The notes: generated by a model not told the origin, from the sequence alone. A stretch of 64,000 bases of DNA from Chelatococcus albus (GCF_030067675.1 NZ_JASJEV010000005.1:79089-143088), one strand, 5' to 3'. Counted from the first letter of the stretch, positions 16,194 to 25,184 are shown. Program-made: numbers and translations.

Positions 16194-16499
16194 TCAGTCG
16201 CGATAATGGCCGTAGGCCGGCGCCCCCCAGCCGCGCTTGCACTTGATCTTTTCCTTGTACTCGTCGCCGTCCCACTTGCGCTCGATCTCGCAACCGCCGC
16301 GACGGTACTTCTCCTTGTAGGCGTGATGCTTCCGATAGCGGCGGTAGCCGCCCGCGGACCATCCGTCGTCGTCACGCTCGTAACCGCCGCGCCAATGCCC
16401 CTTGCCGCTTTCATCCTTCCAGGAGTCGGCCGCGGCGGTCCCGACCAGCCCCGCCGTCAGGCCGACGGCGAGCATCACCACGGTGCCGCGGATCGCCAT
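16194..16499 (-). CDS. Small secreted basic protein, unknown function
   Basis: 101 residues. Residues 1-24 form a signal peptide (hydrophobic core VVMLAVGLTAGLVG, cleavage after AAA). The mature part is short, rich in Tyr, Lys, Arg and Gly, with two cysteines (CEIERKWDGDEYKEKIKCKR) that could form a disulfide. AAGGAG precedes the ATG at 16499. I do not recognise a characterised family; similar small periplasmic proteins are common in Hyphomicrobiales. Confidence 0.7.
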   Translation of the reverse strand: MAIRGTVVMLAVGLTAGLVGTAAADSWKDESGKGHWRGGYERDDDGWSAGGYRRYRKHHAYKEKYRRGGCEIERKWDGDEYKEKIKCKRGWGAPAYGHYRD

Positions 16500-16655
16500 G
16501 GGAAAACTCCTTGTCCTGTCCCACATCTTCACAACGCCACAAACGGCTGAGGGTTGCAGTGTCGGCAACCAAACCTGAACGTCACCGCAACGGGGCTACC
16601 CGTGACGGAATGGGACGCACAGGAACCGCGACGGCCGCACCGCTTCCCGGGAGCC

Positions 16656-17123
16656 TCATGGGATGACTGAGGGGAACACGGCGCCGTCCTTGACGATGCC
16701 CATGGCAAAGTTCGACTCGATCGCGCTCACGCATTTGAGGCGCGTGAGCTTGGCCTTGACGAAGCGCTCGTAGCTCTCGAGCCCGTCGGTGACGACGCGC
16801 AGGAGATAGTCCTGGCTGCCGGTCATCAGATAGCAGGCGACGACCTCCTCCCAACCGGCGATGGCCTTCTCGAACTCGGCGATGTCCGCCTCGTTCTGGT
16901 GCTTGAGCTTGATCGACACGAAGACATTGATGGGCAGACCGTAGGCCTTCTGGTCGACGAGCGCCGTGTAGCCGCGGATGACGCCCGCGGCCTCCAGCCG
17001 GCGCAGGCGCCGCAGGCAGGGCGAGGGCGACAGGCCGACGCGCTCGGCGAGCTCCTGGTTGGTGATGCGGCCGTTCTCCTGCAGGACGCGCAGGATACGC
17101 CGGTCGGTCTGATCGATCGTCAT
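16656..17123 (-). CDS. Lrp/AsnC-family transcriptional regulator
   Basis: 155 residues. The N-terminal helix-turn-helix ([40 protein letters not shown]) and the C-terminal ligand-binding RAM domain ([18 protein letters not shown]) are those of Lrp/AsnC regulators. It is divergent from a cystathionine/methionine gamma-lyase-type gene, the same pairing as mdeR-mdeA in Pseudomonas, so it probably senses a sulfur amino acid and controls that gene. Confidence 0.92.
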   Translation of the reverse strand: MTIDQTDRRILRVLQENGRITNQELAERVGLSPSPCLRRLRRLEAAGVIRGYTALVDQKAYGLPINVFVSIKLKHQNEADIAEFEKAIAGWEEVVACYLMTGSQDYLLRVVTDGLESYERFVKAKLTRLKCVSAIESNFAMGIVKDGAVFPSVIP

Positions 17124-17156
17124 CTGTCCCGACGAGCCCTTTCGCTGGCAGATTCT

Positions 17157-17197
17157 GCCCTTGGCAAGGGCTCCTGCTATCCTCTTTTGCCGAGCAA
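17157..17197. promoter_or_regulatory. Two dyads in the Lrp/PLP-lyase divergent region
   Basis: GCCCTTGGCAAGGGC (17157-17171) is a perfect 6-bp dyad around GGC, and TTGCCGAGCAA (17187-17197) is a second with 4-bp arms. Multiple spaced dyads are usual for Lrp-type operators. Confidence 0.45.
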
Positions 17198-17266
17198 TGC
17201 CACGCCGGGCACCCTATCGTCGCGACAACACCCGCGCCCGCGCGGATCGGCGGATCGGAGGCTCAC

Positions 17267-18556
17267 ATGACGGCGGCTGACTACCACAAGGATCGCATCG
17301 GCAACCACAAGCTCCGCCCCGAGACGCTGATGCTCGGCTACGGCTACAACCCGGCCCTGTCGGAGGGAGCCGTCAAGCAGCCGGTTTTCCTGACCTCCAC
17401 TTTCGTCTTCCGCTCGGCGGAAGAGGGGCGCGACTTCTTCGACTACACTGCCGGCCGGCGCGAGCCTGCGCCAGGCGTCGAACCGGGCCTCGTCTACACG
17501 CGCTTCAACCATCCCAATTCCGAGATCGTCGAGGACCGCCTCGCCGTCTACGAGGGCGCCGAGATGGGAGCGATCTTCTCGAGCGGCATGTCGGCCATCG
17601 CCACGACGCTCCTCACCTACGCCCGTCCCGGCGACGTGATCCTGCATTCGCAGCCCCTCTACGGCGGCACCGAGACGCTGGTGGCGAAGACCCTCGCCCC
17701 GTTCGGCATCGGAGCGGTCGGCTTCGTCGACGGCGTGAGCGAGGCGGCCGTGCGCACGGCCGCCGAGGAGGCCATGGCCAAGGGCCGGGTCTCCGTCATT
17801 CTGGTCGAGACACCGTCGAACCCGCTCAACAGCCTCGTCGACCTCGCCCTCGTTCGGCGCGTGGCGGACGACATCGCCACGCGGCAGAAGCACAAGCCGC
17901 TCGTTGTCTGCGACAACACCCTGCTCGGCCCGATCTTCCAGAAGCCGCTCGACTTCGGCTCCGACATCGTCGTCTATTCGCTGACGAAATATGTCGGCGG
18001 CCACTCCGATCTCGTGGCCGGCGCCGCCCTCGGCCGGCGCGAGCTGATCAGACCGGTGAAGCTCCTGCGGGGCGCCATCGGCACGCAGCTCGACCCGCAT
18101 TCGGCCTGGATGCTCGCCCGTTCGCTCGAAACCCTGTCGCTGCGCATGACGGCGGCCTGCCGCAGCGCCGAGGCGGTGACGCGCTTCCTCGCTGCCCATC
18201 CCAAGGTGCACAAGGTCTACTATCCGGCCGAGCTCCCGCAGGGCAGCCCCGCGCGCGCCGTCTTCGAGCGCCAGTGCACGGCGGCCGGCACCACCTTCTC
18301 CTTCGACATCGCCGGCGGCGAGGCGGAGGCTTTCAGGTTCCTCAATGCCTTGCGCATCTTCAAGCTGGCGGTGAGCCTCGGCGGCACGGAATCGCTCGTC
18401 TGCCATCCGGCGACGACGGTCCATTCCGGCGTGCCGAAGGAGACGCGCGAGCGCATCGGCATCTCGGACGCGACCATCCGCATGTCGATCGGCATCGAGC
18501 ATCCCGACGACCTGATCGCCGACCTCACCCAGGCTCTCGCCGCGAGCGGGCCGTGA
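17267..18556 (+). CDS. Cys/Met metabolism PLP enzyme (cystathionine gamma-synthase / methionine gamma-lyase type)
   Basis: 429 residues. The PLP lysine is Lys241 in [11 protein letters not shown], and [41 protein letters not shown] and [20 protein letters not shown] are the hallmark blocks of the family. It cleaves or transfers a gamma-substituted sulfur amino acid; the exact reaction cannot be settled from sequence, though an N-terminal [17 protein letters not shown] and the adjacent Lrp-type regulator favour methionine gamma-lyase-like catabolism. A GGAGG site precedes the ATG. Confidence 0.88.
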   Translation: MTAADYHKDRIGNHKLRPETLMLGYGYNPALSEGAVKQPVFLTSTFVFRSAEEGRDFFDYTAGRREPAPGVEPGLVYTRFNHPNSEIVEDRLAVYEGAEMGAIFSSGMSAIATTLLTYARPGDVILHSQPLYGGTETLVAKTLAPFGIGAVGFVDGVSEAAVRTAAEEAMAKGRVSVILVETPSNPLNSLVDLALVRRVADDIATRQKHKPLVVCDNTLLGPIFQKPLDFGSDIVVYSLTKYVGGHSDLVAGAALGRRELIRPVKLLRGAIGTQLDPHSAWMLARSLETLSLRMTAACRSAEAVTRFLAAHPKVHKVYYPAELPQGSPARAVFERQCTAAGTTFSFDIAGGEAEAFRFLNALRIFKLAVSLGGTESLVCHPATTVHSGVPKETRERIGISDATIRMSIGIEHPDDLIADLTQALAASGP

Positions 18557-18708
18557 CGGGCGCGCTCCGCGACCGCCGGAAGCGTCGCGACAACGTGTAG
18601 GAGCACCACCCCCAGGAGCCTTGACGCGCCGCGCCGGCCGGCGCCATCGTCCGCCGTGCGGGACGGCGCTTCGCCGTCCGTGCCGCGACCCTTGTGGAGG
18701 GTGGCGTC

Positions 18709-19092
18709 ATGGCGTTCTTCAGGCCGCATGCGGCCGTCGTCGTGGGGCTTATGCTCGCAGGCTGCGTCTCCACGATCGAGAGCCGCGAAAATCTCCTCGC
18801 GGCGGCGGGGTTCCGGGTGAAGCTCGCCGACACGCCCGACAAGTTCGCCGGGCTCTCGCAGCTTCCGCCGCACAAGTTCACCCGGCGCACGCTCGCCGGC
18901 CGGCTCACCTACCTCTATGCTGACCCCGACGTCTGCAAGTGCCTCTACTACGGCGACGAGGCCGCCTATCAGCGTTACCAGCGCATAGCCTTCGAGCAGC
19001 GTCTCGCCGACCAGCAACGCACGACGGCCATCATGCTGCAGGACGCCGCGTGGCGGTGGCGCTGGCGCGGCTGGGGGCCCTATTGGTGGTGA
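18709..19092 (+). CDS. Lipoprotein, tandem copy 1 (unknown family)
   Basis: 127 residues. A hydrophobic N-terminus ends in the lipobox LAGC with Cys19, so the protein should be lipid-anchored. The mature part contains YADPDVCKCLYYGDE (Cys76 and Cys78) and finishes in a Trp-rich tail GWGPYWW. Start 18709 has GGAGGG at 18696-18701; an in-frame GTG lies 15 nt earlier. The next gene is a clear paralogue. Upstream, a perfect 8-bp stem (18661-18679) sits in the leader. Function unknown. Confidence 0.8.
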   Translation: MAFFRPHAAVVVGLMLAGCVSTIESRENLLAAAGFRVKLADTPDKFAGLSQLPPHKFTRRTLAGRLTYLYADPDVCKCLYYGDEAAYQRYQRIAFEQRLADQQRTTAIMLQDAAWRWRWRGWGPYWW

Positions 19093-19235
19093 CGCTCGGC
19101 AACGGCGCTTGACCAACTGCCGCCCCTCCGGCAACGTCGAACCACAGCGGGACGATGGAGAATTGTTCCGCCTTTTTTCGGGCTCTTCAGCCGCGTTTCC
19201 ATCACCTGCAAAGAGACTAGCCGGAGCCGACCGCC

Positions 19236-19616
19236 ATGCCGAAGCTCGTACCCCTGCTCGCCGCCGTGACCGCCGCATCCGTCCTCGCCGGTTGCGTGTC
19301 GACGGTCGAGAACAGGGAGAACATGCTCGCTGCGGCGGGCTTCAAGGTGAAGGTCGCCGACACGCCGGACAAGGTTGCTGCGCTGACGGCGCTGCCGCCG
19401 CACAAGTTCGCACAGCGCAGCCAGGACGGGCGCATCACCTATCTCTATGCCGATCCGACGATCTGCAAGTGCCTCTACTACGGTGACGAGACGGCCTATC
19501 AGACCTACCAGCAGATGGCCTTCCAGCAGCGCCTGGCCGACCAGCGGCAGATGACGGCGATGATGCTGCGCGACGCCTCGTGGAACTACGGCGTGTGGGG
19601 GCCTTTCTGGTGGTAG
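19236..19616 (+). CDS. Lipoprotein, tandem copy 2 (unknown family)
   Basis: 126 residues, paralogue of the previous gene: the lipobox LAGC (Cys20), CVSTVENRENMLAAAGFKVK, ADTPDKVAALTALPPHKF, YADPTICKCLYYGDE (Cys77, Cys79) and the terminal WGPFWW all align with copy 1. Identity is high through the middle and lower at both ends, indicating an older tandem duplication. The conserved CxC pair could bind metal or form a disulfide, but I see no evidence for a particular role. Confidence 0.8.
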   Translation: MPKLVPLLAAVTAASVLAGCVSTVENRENMLAAAGFKVKVADTPDKVAALTALPPHKFAQRSQDGRITYLYADPTICKCLYYGDETAYQTYQQMAFQQRLADQRQMTAMMLRDASWNYGVWGPFWW

Positions 19617-19790
19617 CCGCCAGCTGAGCCTGCGTCGACGGCTGTTCCGCCACGACGGAGGCGCGGTGCAGCAGGGGCGCGGGCGGCGGCGAGACCGCCG
19701 TGCCCGCGATGTCCGCTCCAGCTGATTTTCTTGGCGACCTGCCCCGCCATCGCCCACTATGAAAGGTGTACGCCCAATCGCGGAAGGCCG

Positions 19791-21545
19791 ATGGCCGCAG
19801 CTCTTCCTATCGAAGCCTACAAGGACGCCCTTATCGTGCTCGCCACGGCGGGCATCGTCGTGCCGGTGGTGCACCGGCTGAAGATCAGCCCGGTGCTCGG
19901 CTTCCTCGGCATCGGCATCCTCATCGGCCCCGACGGCCTGTCGCGCCTCGCCAGCGCCTTCCCGCCCCTGCGCTACATCACGGTGAGCGATGCCACGCAG
20001 ATCGAGCGCGTGGCCGAGTTCGGCGTCGTCTTCCTCATGTTCGTCATCGGCCTCGAACTCTCCTGGACGCGCCTGTGGACGATGCGGCGCCTCGTCTTCG
20101 GCCTGGGCGCGGCGCAGGTGGTGCTGTCGAGCGTCGTGCTCGCACTCGCCGCAGCCGCTCTCGGCGCCCCTCCCGATGCAGCGGTGGTGCTCGGGAGCGC
20201 CCTGGCCCTGTCGTCGACGGCCGTCGTCCTCGGCGCGCTGACCGAGCGCAGGCGCCTTGCCACCGGCGCCGGGCGCGCGAGCTTCGCCGTGCTGCTCTTC
20301 CAGGATCTCGCGGTCGTACCCATCCTCTTCATGGTGGGCGTGCTCGGCGCCCGCACCGACGGCTCGGTCGCCGGGGGGCTCGCGCTTGCGCTCACGCAGG
20401 CGGTGCTCGCCATCGGCGTCATCGCCGGGCTCGGGCGCCTCGCGCTGCGCCCCCTCTTCCGCCTCGTCGCCGCCACCGACAGCCCCGAGCTCTTCATGGC
20501 CGCGACGCTGCTCGTCGTCGTCGGCACGGCGTTCGTCACCGGCGCGGCGGGGCTCTCCATGCCGCTCGGCGCCTTCATCGCCGGCCTGCTGCTCGCGGAG
20601 ACCGAGTTCCGCCGCGAGGTCGAGGTCACCATCGAGCCTTTCAAGGGCCTCTTGCTCGGTGTCTTCTTCCTGAGTGTCGGCATGCAGGTCGACATCGGGC
20701 TCGTGGCGCGTGAACCGCTCCTGCTCCTTGCAGCCGTGCTCGGGCTCGTCGTCGCCAAGAGCGCCATCCTCTTCCTGCTCGCCCGGGCCTTCGGCCTGTC
20801 GACCCCTGTCGCTGCCGAGCTCGGCCTGCTGCTCGGTCCGGGCGGCGAGTTCGCCTTCGTCGTCCTGGGCATCGCCGTGTCGCTGAAGCTCATCGGTGCC
20901 GAGACCGGTGACCTCGCCCTCGTCCTCACCGCCCTGACCATGGCGCTCATCCCGGTGCTCGGCCGCTTCGCCGTATGGGGCACCGTGCGCCTCGCGCCGG
21001 ACGACGAACTGCCGGCGGAGGCGCGCGTTGCCCCGCCGGAGGATGGCACGGCACGCGCCATCGTCATCGGCTGCGGGCGTGTCGGCCAGCTCGTCGCCGA
21101 CATGCTGGAGGGCCAGCGCATCCCCTATCTCGCGGCCGACGCCAATGCGGCCCTCGTGGCGCTGCTGCGACGCACGGGAAAGCCGGTGTTCTACGGCGAC
21201 GCCACGCGGCGCGAATTCCTGCGCCGCTGCGGCATCGAGGAGGCACGCGCCCTCATCGTCACCATCGACGCCTCGCGCGCCGTGGACGATATCGTCTCGA
21301 TCGCGCGCGGGCTCCGGCCCGACCTCGTCATCGTGGCACGCGCCCGCGACGCTCGCCACGCGAGCCATCTCTACACCCTTGGCGTCACCCACGCCGTGCC
21401 CGAGACCATCGAGGCAAGCCTGCAGCTGTCGGAGGCAGCGCTCGTCGGCCTCGGCGTGCCCATGGGGCTCGCCATCGCCGCCGTCCACGACAGGCGCGAC
21501 TTGGTGCGCCAGGAGCTCAAGGCCATGAAGGGCGAGCGCCGCTGA
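19791..21545 (+). CDS. Monovalent cation:proton antiporter-2 (KefB/KefC type)
   Basis: 584 residues. About twelve membrane segments fill residues 10-395, with FLGIGILIGPDGLSR and GAFIAGLLLAETEFRREVE characteristic of CPA2 exchangers. From about residue 420 comes a TrkA-N/RCK domain (AIVIGCGRVGQLVADML, then FYGDATRREFLRRCGIEEAR) that binds a nucleotide and gates the transporter. It probably exchanges K+ for H+ across the inner membrane. No separate KefF/KefG ancillary gene is adjacent. ATG 19791 is preferred to one 60 nt upstream because homologues start near this point. Confidence 0.9.
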   Translation: MAAALPIEAYKDALIVLATAGIVVPVVHRLKISPVLGFLGIGILIGPDGLSRLASAFPPLRYITVSDATQIERVAEFGVVFLMFVIGLELSWTRLWTMRRLVFGLGAAQVVLSSVVLALAAAALGAPPDAAVVLGSALALSSTAVVLGALTERRRLATGAGRASFAVLLFQDLAVVPILFMVGVLGARTDGSVAGGLALALTQAVLAIGVIAGLGRLALRPLFRLVAATDSPELFMAATLLVVVGTAFVTGAAGLSMPLGAFIAGLLLAETEFRREVEVTIEPFKGLLLGVFFLSVGMQVDIGLVAREPLLLLAAVLGLVVAKSAILFLLARAFGLSTPVAAELGLLLGPGGEFAFVVLGIAVSLKLIGAETGDLALVLTALTMALIPVLGRFAVWGTVRLAPDDELPAEARVAPPEDGTARAIVIGCGRVGQLVADMLEGQRIPYLAADANAALVALLRRTGKPVFYGDATRREFLRRCGIEEARALIVTIDASRAVDDIVSIARGLRPDLVIVARARDARHASHLYTLGVTHAVPETIEASLQLSEAALVGLGVPMGLAIAAVHDRRDLVRQELKAMKGERR

Positions 21546-21555
21546 CACCTTCCGC

Positions 21556-21696
21556 TCAGCTTGGCGCAACGAGCGAGAGCATCGCAACCCCCAGGGCCAG
21601 CATGGCAAGAAGGCCTGCGATGCGCTTCAGCATCGCGTGCATGACCCGCCGCTCCGGCGCCGCGGCTGGCCGCCGCTCAATGAGCACGATGCGCAT
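21556..21696 (-). CDS. Small membrane protein (46 aa)
   Basis: The frame runs from ATG 21696 to TGA 21556, with GGGAG 8 nt before the start. The product has a basic N-terminal half (ERRPAAAPERR) and one hydrophobic helix (IAGLLAMLALGVAMLSLVA, about residues 26-44). It is convergent with the Kef antiporter, 10 nt from its stop, and upstream of it lies the AT-rich island, which could hold its promoter. No family recognised. Confidence 0.5.
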   Translation of the reverse strand: MRIVLIERRPAAAPERRVMHAMLKRIAGLLAMLALGVAMLSLVAPS

Positions 21697-22036
21697 GAAT
21701 CGATCTCCCAGCACACCGGCGCAGATCCGGCCGGCGTGACAGGAATGAGGAACCGCCCGTCAAATTTCGAGCGCGAATCGTGACATTCGCCATAATGCTC
21801 GCATTACGCTCAACCAAATCACACCCATACTGAGCAGATCAGACTGGATTCTATACACATACATACTACTGACGCGACGAATATCACATGTGATATACGA
21901 TACACATACAAATTATCGCCGAAAGTTAATATATGTTTACACAAATTACAAATTAATGTCCAGTTCATTACTGAAGTTTAATTTGAATGATCGGCGGGTG
22001 AGGCACATGTTGAGGTCACTCTGACAGGAGGACCTC
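21697..22036. other. AT-rich intergenic island
   Basis: No gene is supported. From about 21775 to 21990 base composition drops sharply in GC compared with both flanks. The region holds a 16-bp palindrome (21881-21896), an exact 11-bp direct repeat ATACACATACA (21853-21863 and 21900-21910), and many TA-rich steps. The right end carries the AGGAGG ribosome site of the next gene. It may be a regulatory region for the LTXXQ-type gene on the right and the 46-aa gene on the left. Confidence 0.6.
21881..21896. promoter_or_regulatory. Perfect 16-bp palindrome
   Basis: ATATCACATGTGATAT is fully self-complementary. Its symmetry and AT-rich setting suggest a binding site for a dimeric regulator, which I cannot name; it is about 140 nt upstream of the LTXXQ-type gene. 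Confidence 0.5.
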
Positions 22037-22561
22037 ATGAAGAGAGCTCTCGCCACCGCGACCGTCGCAGCCCTGGTCGCCGGCTCTGCCTTCGCCATCA
22101 CGGCGCAGGCCCAGCCGAGCGGCGGCCCACGTGCCGACGGGCCCGCCCAACACCGCATGACACCCGAGGATTTCTCGGCTCTGACGGACGCGCGTATCGC
22201 AGCCTTGAAGGCGGGCCTGAAACTGACGACGGAGCAGGAGAAGAACTGGCCGGCGCTGGAGGTCGCTCTGCGCGACACGGCCAAGGCCCGCGCCGAGCGC
22301 TTTGCCAAGATGCGCGAGGAGCGCCGCGAGGCGAGGGAGGAGCCCAACCCGATCGAGCGCCTGCGCATGCACGCCGAGATGATGAGCAGCGGCGCCGCCA
22401 ACATGAAGAAGATCGCCGATGCGGCCGAGCCGCTCTACAAGAGCCTCGATGACGCGCAGAAGCGCCGCTTCGGCATGTTGATGCGCAACGCCCAGGGCGG
22501 CCATCCCATGGGCATGGGTGGGCGCGCCCATCGCATGCGACATGCCGAAGCGGAGCAGTAG
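22037..22561 (+). CDS. Periplasmic LTXXQ (Spy/CpxP-like) protein
   Basis: 174 residues. A signal peptide ends near residue 25 (AQA-QP). The mature protein is helical and carries one LTTEQ motif at residues 63-67 followed by KNWPALEVALRD, the form seen in alphaproteobacterial LTXXQ proteins related to Spy and CpxP, which are periplasmic chaperones or stress sensors. The tail is rich in Met, His and Gly (GGHPMGMGGRAHRMRHAE), suggesting metal binding. An AGGAGG site precedes the ATG and a strong terminator follows, so it is monocistronic. Confidence 0.82.
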   Translation: MKRALATATVAALVAGSAFAITAQAQPSGGPRADGPAQHRMTPEDFSALTDARIAALKAGLKLTTEQEKNWPALEVALRDTAKARAERFAKMREERREAREEPNPIERLRMHAEMMSSGAANMKKIADAAEPLYKSLDDAQKRRFGMLMRNAQGGHPMGMGGRAHRMRHAEAEQ

Positions 22562-22599
22562 CCCCCGACATCACAGCGTTTGAGCTTCACCCTCCTTCC

Positions 22600-22630
22600 A
22601 GCCGCCGGTTCGCCGGCGGCTCTTCTTTCG
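22600..22630 (+). terminator. Rho-independent terminator after LTXXQ gene
   Basis: AGCCGCCGG (22600-22608) and CCGGCGGCT (22613-22621) form a perfect 9-bp stem with a TTCG tetraloop, followed by CTTCTTTC. Confidence 0.8.
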
Positions 22631-22703
22631 TCCGGTCGGCCAATTGCGGCGGGCGGCGCCAACGGCCGGCGACACCGGTCGCACAGCCTGATAGAAAGGC
22701 GGC

Positions 22704-23879
22704 ATGTTCCTCACCTTCTTCGCAGAACTGCGCGCTGCCAGGATCCCGGTCACGCTCCGGGAATATCTGACGTTGCTCGAGGCGCTGGACGCCGATCTCG
22801 CCGGGAAGAAGGTCGAGGATTTCTACTATCTCTCGCGCGCCTGCCTTGTGAAGGACGAGCGCAACCTCGACAGGTTCGACCGGGTCTTCGGCAAGGTCTT
22901 CAATGGGTTGGAGACGCTCGGTGAGGCGGTCGAACGGGCCGAGATTCCCGAGGAGTGGCTGCGCAAGCTCGTCGAGCGCTATCTGACAGAGGAGGAGAAG
23001 CGCGAGATCGCGGCGCTCGGCTGGGACAAGCTGTGGGAGACGCTGAAGCAGCGCCTCGCCGAGCAGAAGGGCCGCCATCAGGGTGGCAGCAAGTGGATCG
23101 GCACCGGCGGCACCTCGCCCTACGGCGCCTATGGCTACAACCCGGAAGGCATCCGCATCGGCCAGGACGGCAATCGCAACTTTCGTGCCGTCAAGGTCTG
23201 GGACAAGCGCGAGTTCAGGGACCTCGATGACACGGTCGAGCTCGGCACGCGCAACATCAAGGTGGCGCTGCGCCGGCTGCGCCGCTTTGCCCGCACGGGC
23301 GCACCGGAGGTGCTCGACCTCGACGGCACCATCCGCGAGACGGCGCACAAGGGCTATCTCGACGTCAAGCTCGTGCCCGAGCGCCACAACGCCGTGAAGG
23401 TGCTGCTCTTCCTCGACGTCGGCGGCTCCATGGACTGGCACGTGGAGAAGGCCGAGGAGCTGTTCTCGGCCGCGCGCTCGGAGTTCAAGCACTTCGACCA
23501 CTTCTATTTTCACAACTGCCTCTACGAGCGGGTGTGGAAGGAGAACCGCCGGCGCTTCGACGAGGCGATCCCGACCTGGGACGTGATCCGGACCTTCCCC
23601 TCGGACTATCGCGTCGTCTTCGTCGGCGACGCCTCGATGAGCCCCTACGAGATCGCCATGCCCGGCGGCTCCGTGGAACACCGGAACGAGGAAACAGGCC
23701 AGGTGTGGCTCGAGCGCATGCTCGCTCATTTCCCCAAGAGCGTCTGGCTGAACCCCGTGCCGGAGCGGAACTGGGCCTACACACGCTCGATCGCGCTCGT
23801 GCGCCAGATCTTCGGCGATCGCATGTATCCGCTGACGCTCGACGGGCTCGACCGGGCCATGCGCGAGCTGACGCGCTGA
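22704..23879 (+). CDS. VWA domain (CoxE-like) protein
   Basis: 391 residues. The C-terminal half is a von Willebrand A fold with a MIDAS motif DVGGS at 238-242 (Asp, Gly, Ser) and FVGDASMSPYEI. The N-terminal half (FFAELRAARIPVTLREYLTL LEAL) is typical of the COG3552 group that partners MoxR ATPases in CO dehydrogenase maturation (CoxD/CoxE) and in other metal-dependent systems. The only MoxR gene in view lies about 6.7 kb away on the opposite strand. Likely cytoplasmic. Confidence 0.87.
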   Translation: MFLTFFAELRAARIPVTLREYLTLLEALDADLAGKKVEDFYYLSRACLVKDERNLDRFDRVFGKVFNGLETLGEAVERAEIPEEWLRKLVERYLTEEEKREIAALGWDKLWETLKQRLAEQKGRHQGGSKWIGTGGTSPYGAYGYNPEGIRIGQDGNRNFRAVKVWDKREFRDLDDTVELGTRNIKVALRRLRRFARTGAPEVLDLDGTIRETAHKGYLDVKLVPERHNAVKVLLFLDVGGSMDWHVEKAEELFSAARSEFKHFDHFYFHNCLYERVWKENRRRFDEAIPTWDVIRTFPSDYRVVFVGDASMSPYEIAMPGGSVEHRNEETGQVWLERMLAHFPKSVWLNPVPERNWAYTRSIALVRQIFGDRMYPLTLDGLDRAMRELTR

Positions 23880-23902
23880 CGCGCAGCCGACCCAGCCGCC
23901 CC

Positions 23903-24514
23903 ATGACGGACATGCTTCCGCACGATGCACCATCCGCCGAGGACCGCGACACGGGCGCCCTCGCCTATCGCCATCGGCCGAAGCCGGTCGGCTTCGAGAA
24001 CGCCTTCCGTCTCGAGGGAGACAGGCTCGTCGTCGATTCCGGCCGCAAGGTGAGCACCGTGGCGCTCGCCGCCGTCGAGAGCCTGCGGCTGACCTACGAG
24101 CCCAAGAACGTGACGAGCAAGGGTTTCCGCACGACGCTCCTGCTTGCCGACGGGCGCAAGCTCTCCCTGACCAATCTCGACTGGAGGACGATGGTCGAGG
24201 CGCGGCGCGAGGACGAGAACTACCGGCGCTTCGTGCTCGCCCTCGTCGCAGCGGTGGCGAAGGCCAATCCGAGGGCGCGCCTGCTCGCCGGCCGCAGCCG
24301 CCTGTCCTGGCTCCTGCTCGTCGCCGTCACGAGCCTGACGGTCATGGGCCTTGCCGCCTTCTCCCTGCGCGCCTCCATGCAGGCAGCGCCGGCGGCCGCG
24401 CTCCTCGGCCTCGCGGTCCTCGCCGTCACGCTCTGGCAGCTTATGCCGATGATCCGACGCAACCGCCCGCGTGAGTTCGCGCCCGACGCCGTGCCGCCCG
24501 ACCTGCTGCCCTGA
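23903..24514 (+). CDS. Hypothetical membrane protein with soluble N-terminal domain
   Basis: 203 residues. The first 110 residues are soluble and beta-rich in character (FRLEGDRLVVDSGRKVSTVA, LLLADGRKLSLTNLDWRTMV), followed by two hydrophobic helices (about 134-155 and 160-180) and a short Pro-rich tail. It begins 24 nt after the VWA gene on the same strand and may share its transcript. I do not recognise a characterised family. Confidence 0.75.
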   Translation: MTDMLPHDAPSAEDRDTGALAYRHRPKPVGFENAFRLEGDRLVVDSGRKVSTVALAAVESLRLTYEPKNVTSKGFRTTLLLADGRKLSLTNLDWRTMVEARREDENYRRFVLALVAAVAKANPRARLLAGRSRLSWLLLVAVTSLTVMGLAAFSLRASMQAAPAAALLGLAVLAVTLWQLMPMIRRNRPREFAPDAVPPDLLP

Positions 24515-24547
24515 CGACCGCCGGCCCGCACCGGGAGCGCCGGCGGA

Positions 24548-24985
24548 TCACGTGTCTCCGTTCTCGCGCACAACAAGCACGGAGCAGGTAGCGTGGCGCA
24601 CGATGGTCGAGGCGTTCGAGCCGAGAAGGTAGGTGGACATCGCCGGGCGATGCGAGCCGACGACGATGAGGTCGGCCTTCATGCGGTCGGCCTCCTCCAG
24701 CACTTCGTTGTAGACCGAGCCCATATGCACGACGGAGGACACGCGGTCCTTCGGCAGGGGGACGGTGGCGGCCACCTCGGCAAGCTTCTTCTCGCAGTCC
24801 GCCTGCTGCTCGCTGTCGAAATCCGGGGGGACGAACTCCATGAAGGTCACTGGCAAGATGGAACGCACGTAGATGAGACGGACGGAGCCGCCCGAGTTGT
24901 TGGCGAAAGCCACGGCCCTCTCGATGGCGTGCTTGGAAATCTCGACCTCGGCGATGTCGACCGGCACGAGAATGTTCTTGAACAT
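24548..24985 (-). CDS. Universal stress protein (UspA family)
   Basis: 145 residues, one Usp domain. The N-terminus MFKNILVPVDI and the C-terminal nucleotide loop (LIVVGSHRPAMSTYLLGSNA STIVRHATCSVLVVR) are diagnostic. The second glycine of the usual ATP loop is replaced by Arg (GSHR), a form seen in many alphaproteobacterial members, so ATP binding is not certain. An alternative start 12 nt upstream (24997) would add MGVS. Cytoplasmic. Confidence 0.9.
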   Translation of the reverse strand: MFKNILVPVDIAEVEISKHAIERAVAFANNSGGSVRLIYVRSILPVTFMEFVPPDFDSEQQADCEKKLAEVAATVPLPKDRVSSVVHMGSVYNEVLEEADRMKADLIVVGSHRPAMSTYLLGSNASTIVRHATCSVLVVRENGDT

Positions 24986-25184
24986 CGAAACCCCCATTTG
25001 GCTCTCGCCGGAGCGCAGCACCCCAGCCTCGCCGGGGCATTGAGCGAGGTCAACATCCCGCGTCGCGCAGACCTCCCATGTCGCGACCGCAGGGGCGCGC
25101 CCCGCTCCCCAATGATCAGGCAATGAAATGCGCAACCGCGATCAACGGTCTCGCCCTATGGTCCGCCCCGCATGGAGGGCGATC

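Noticed and set aside
19080-21608. An 842-residue minus-strand frame opposite the lipoproteins and the Kef antiporter
   Set aside because: Extreme Glu/Arg/His composition, no domain, and well-supported genes on the plus strand.
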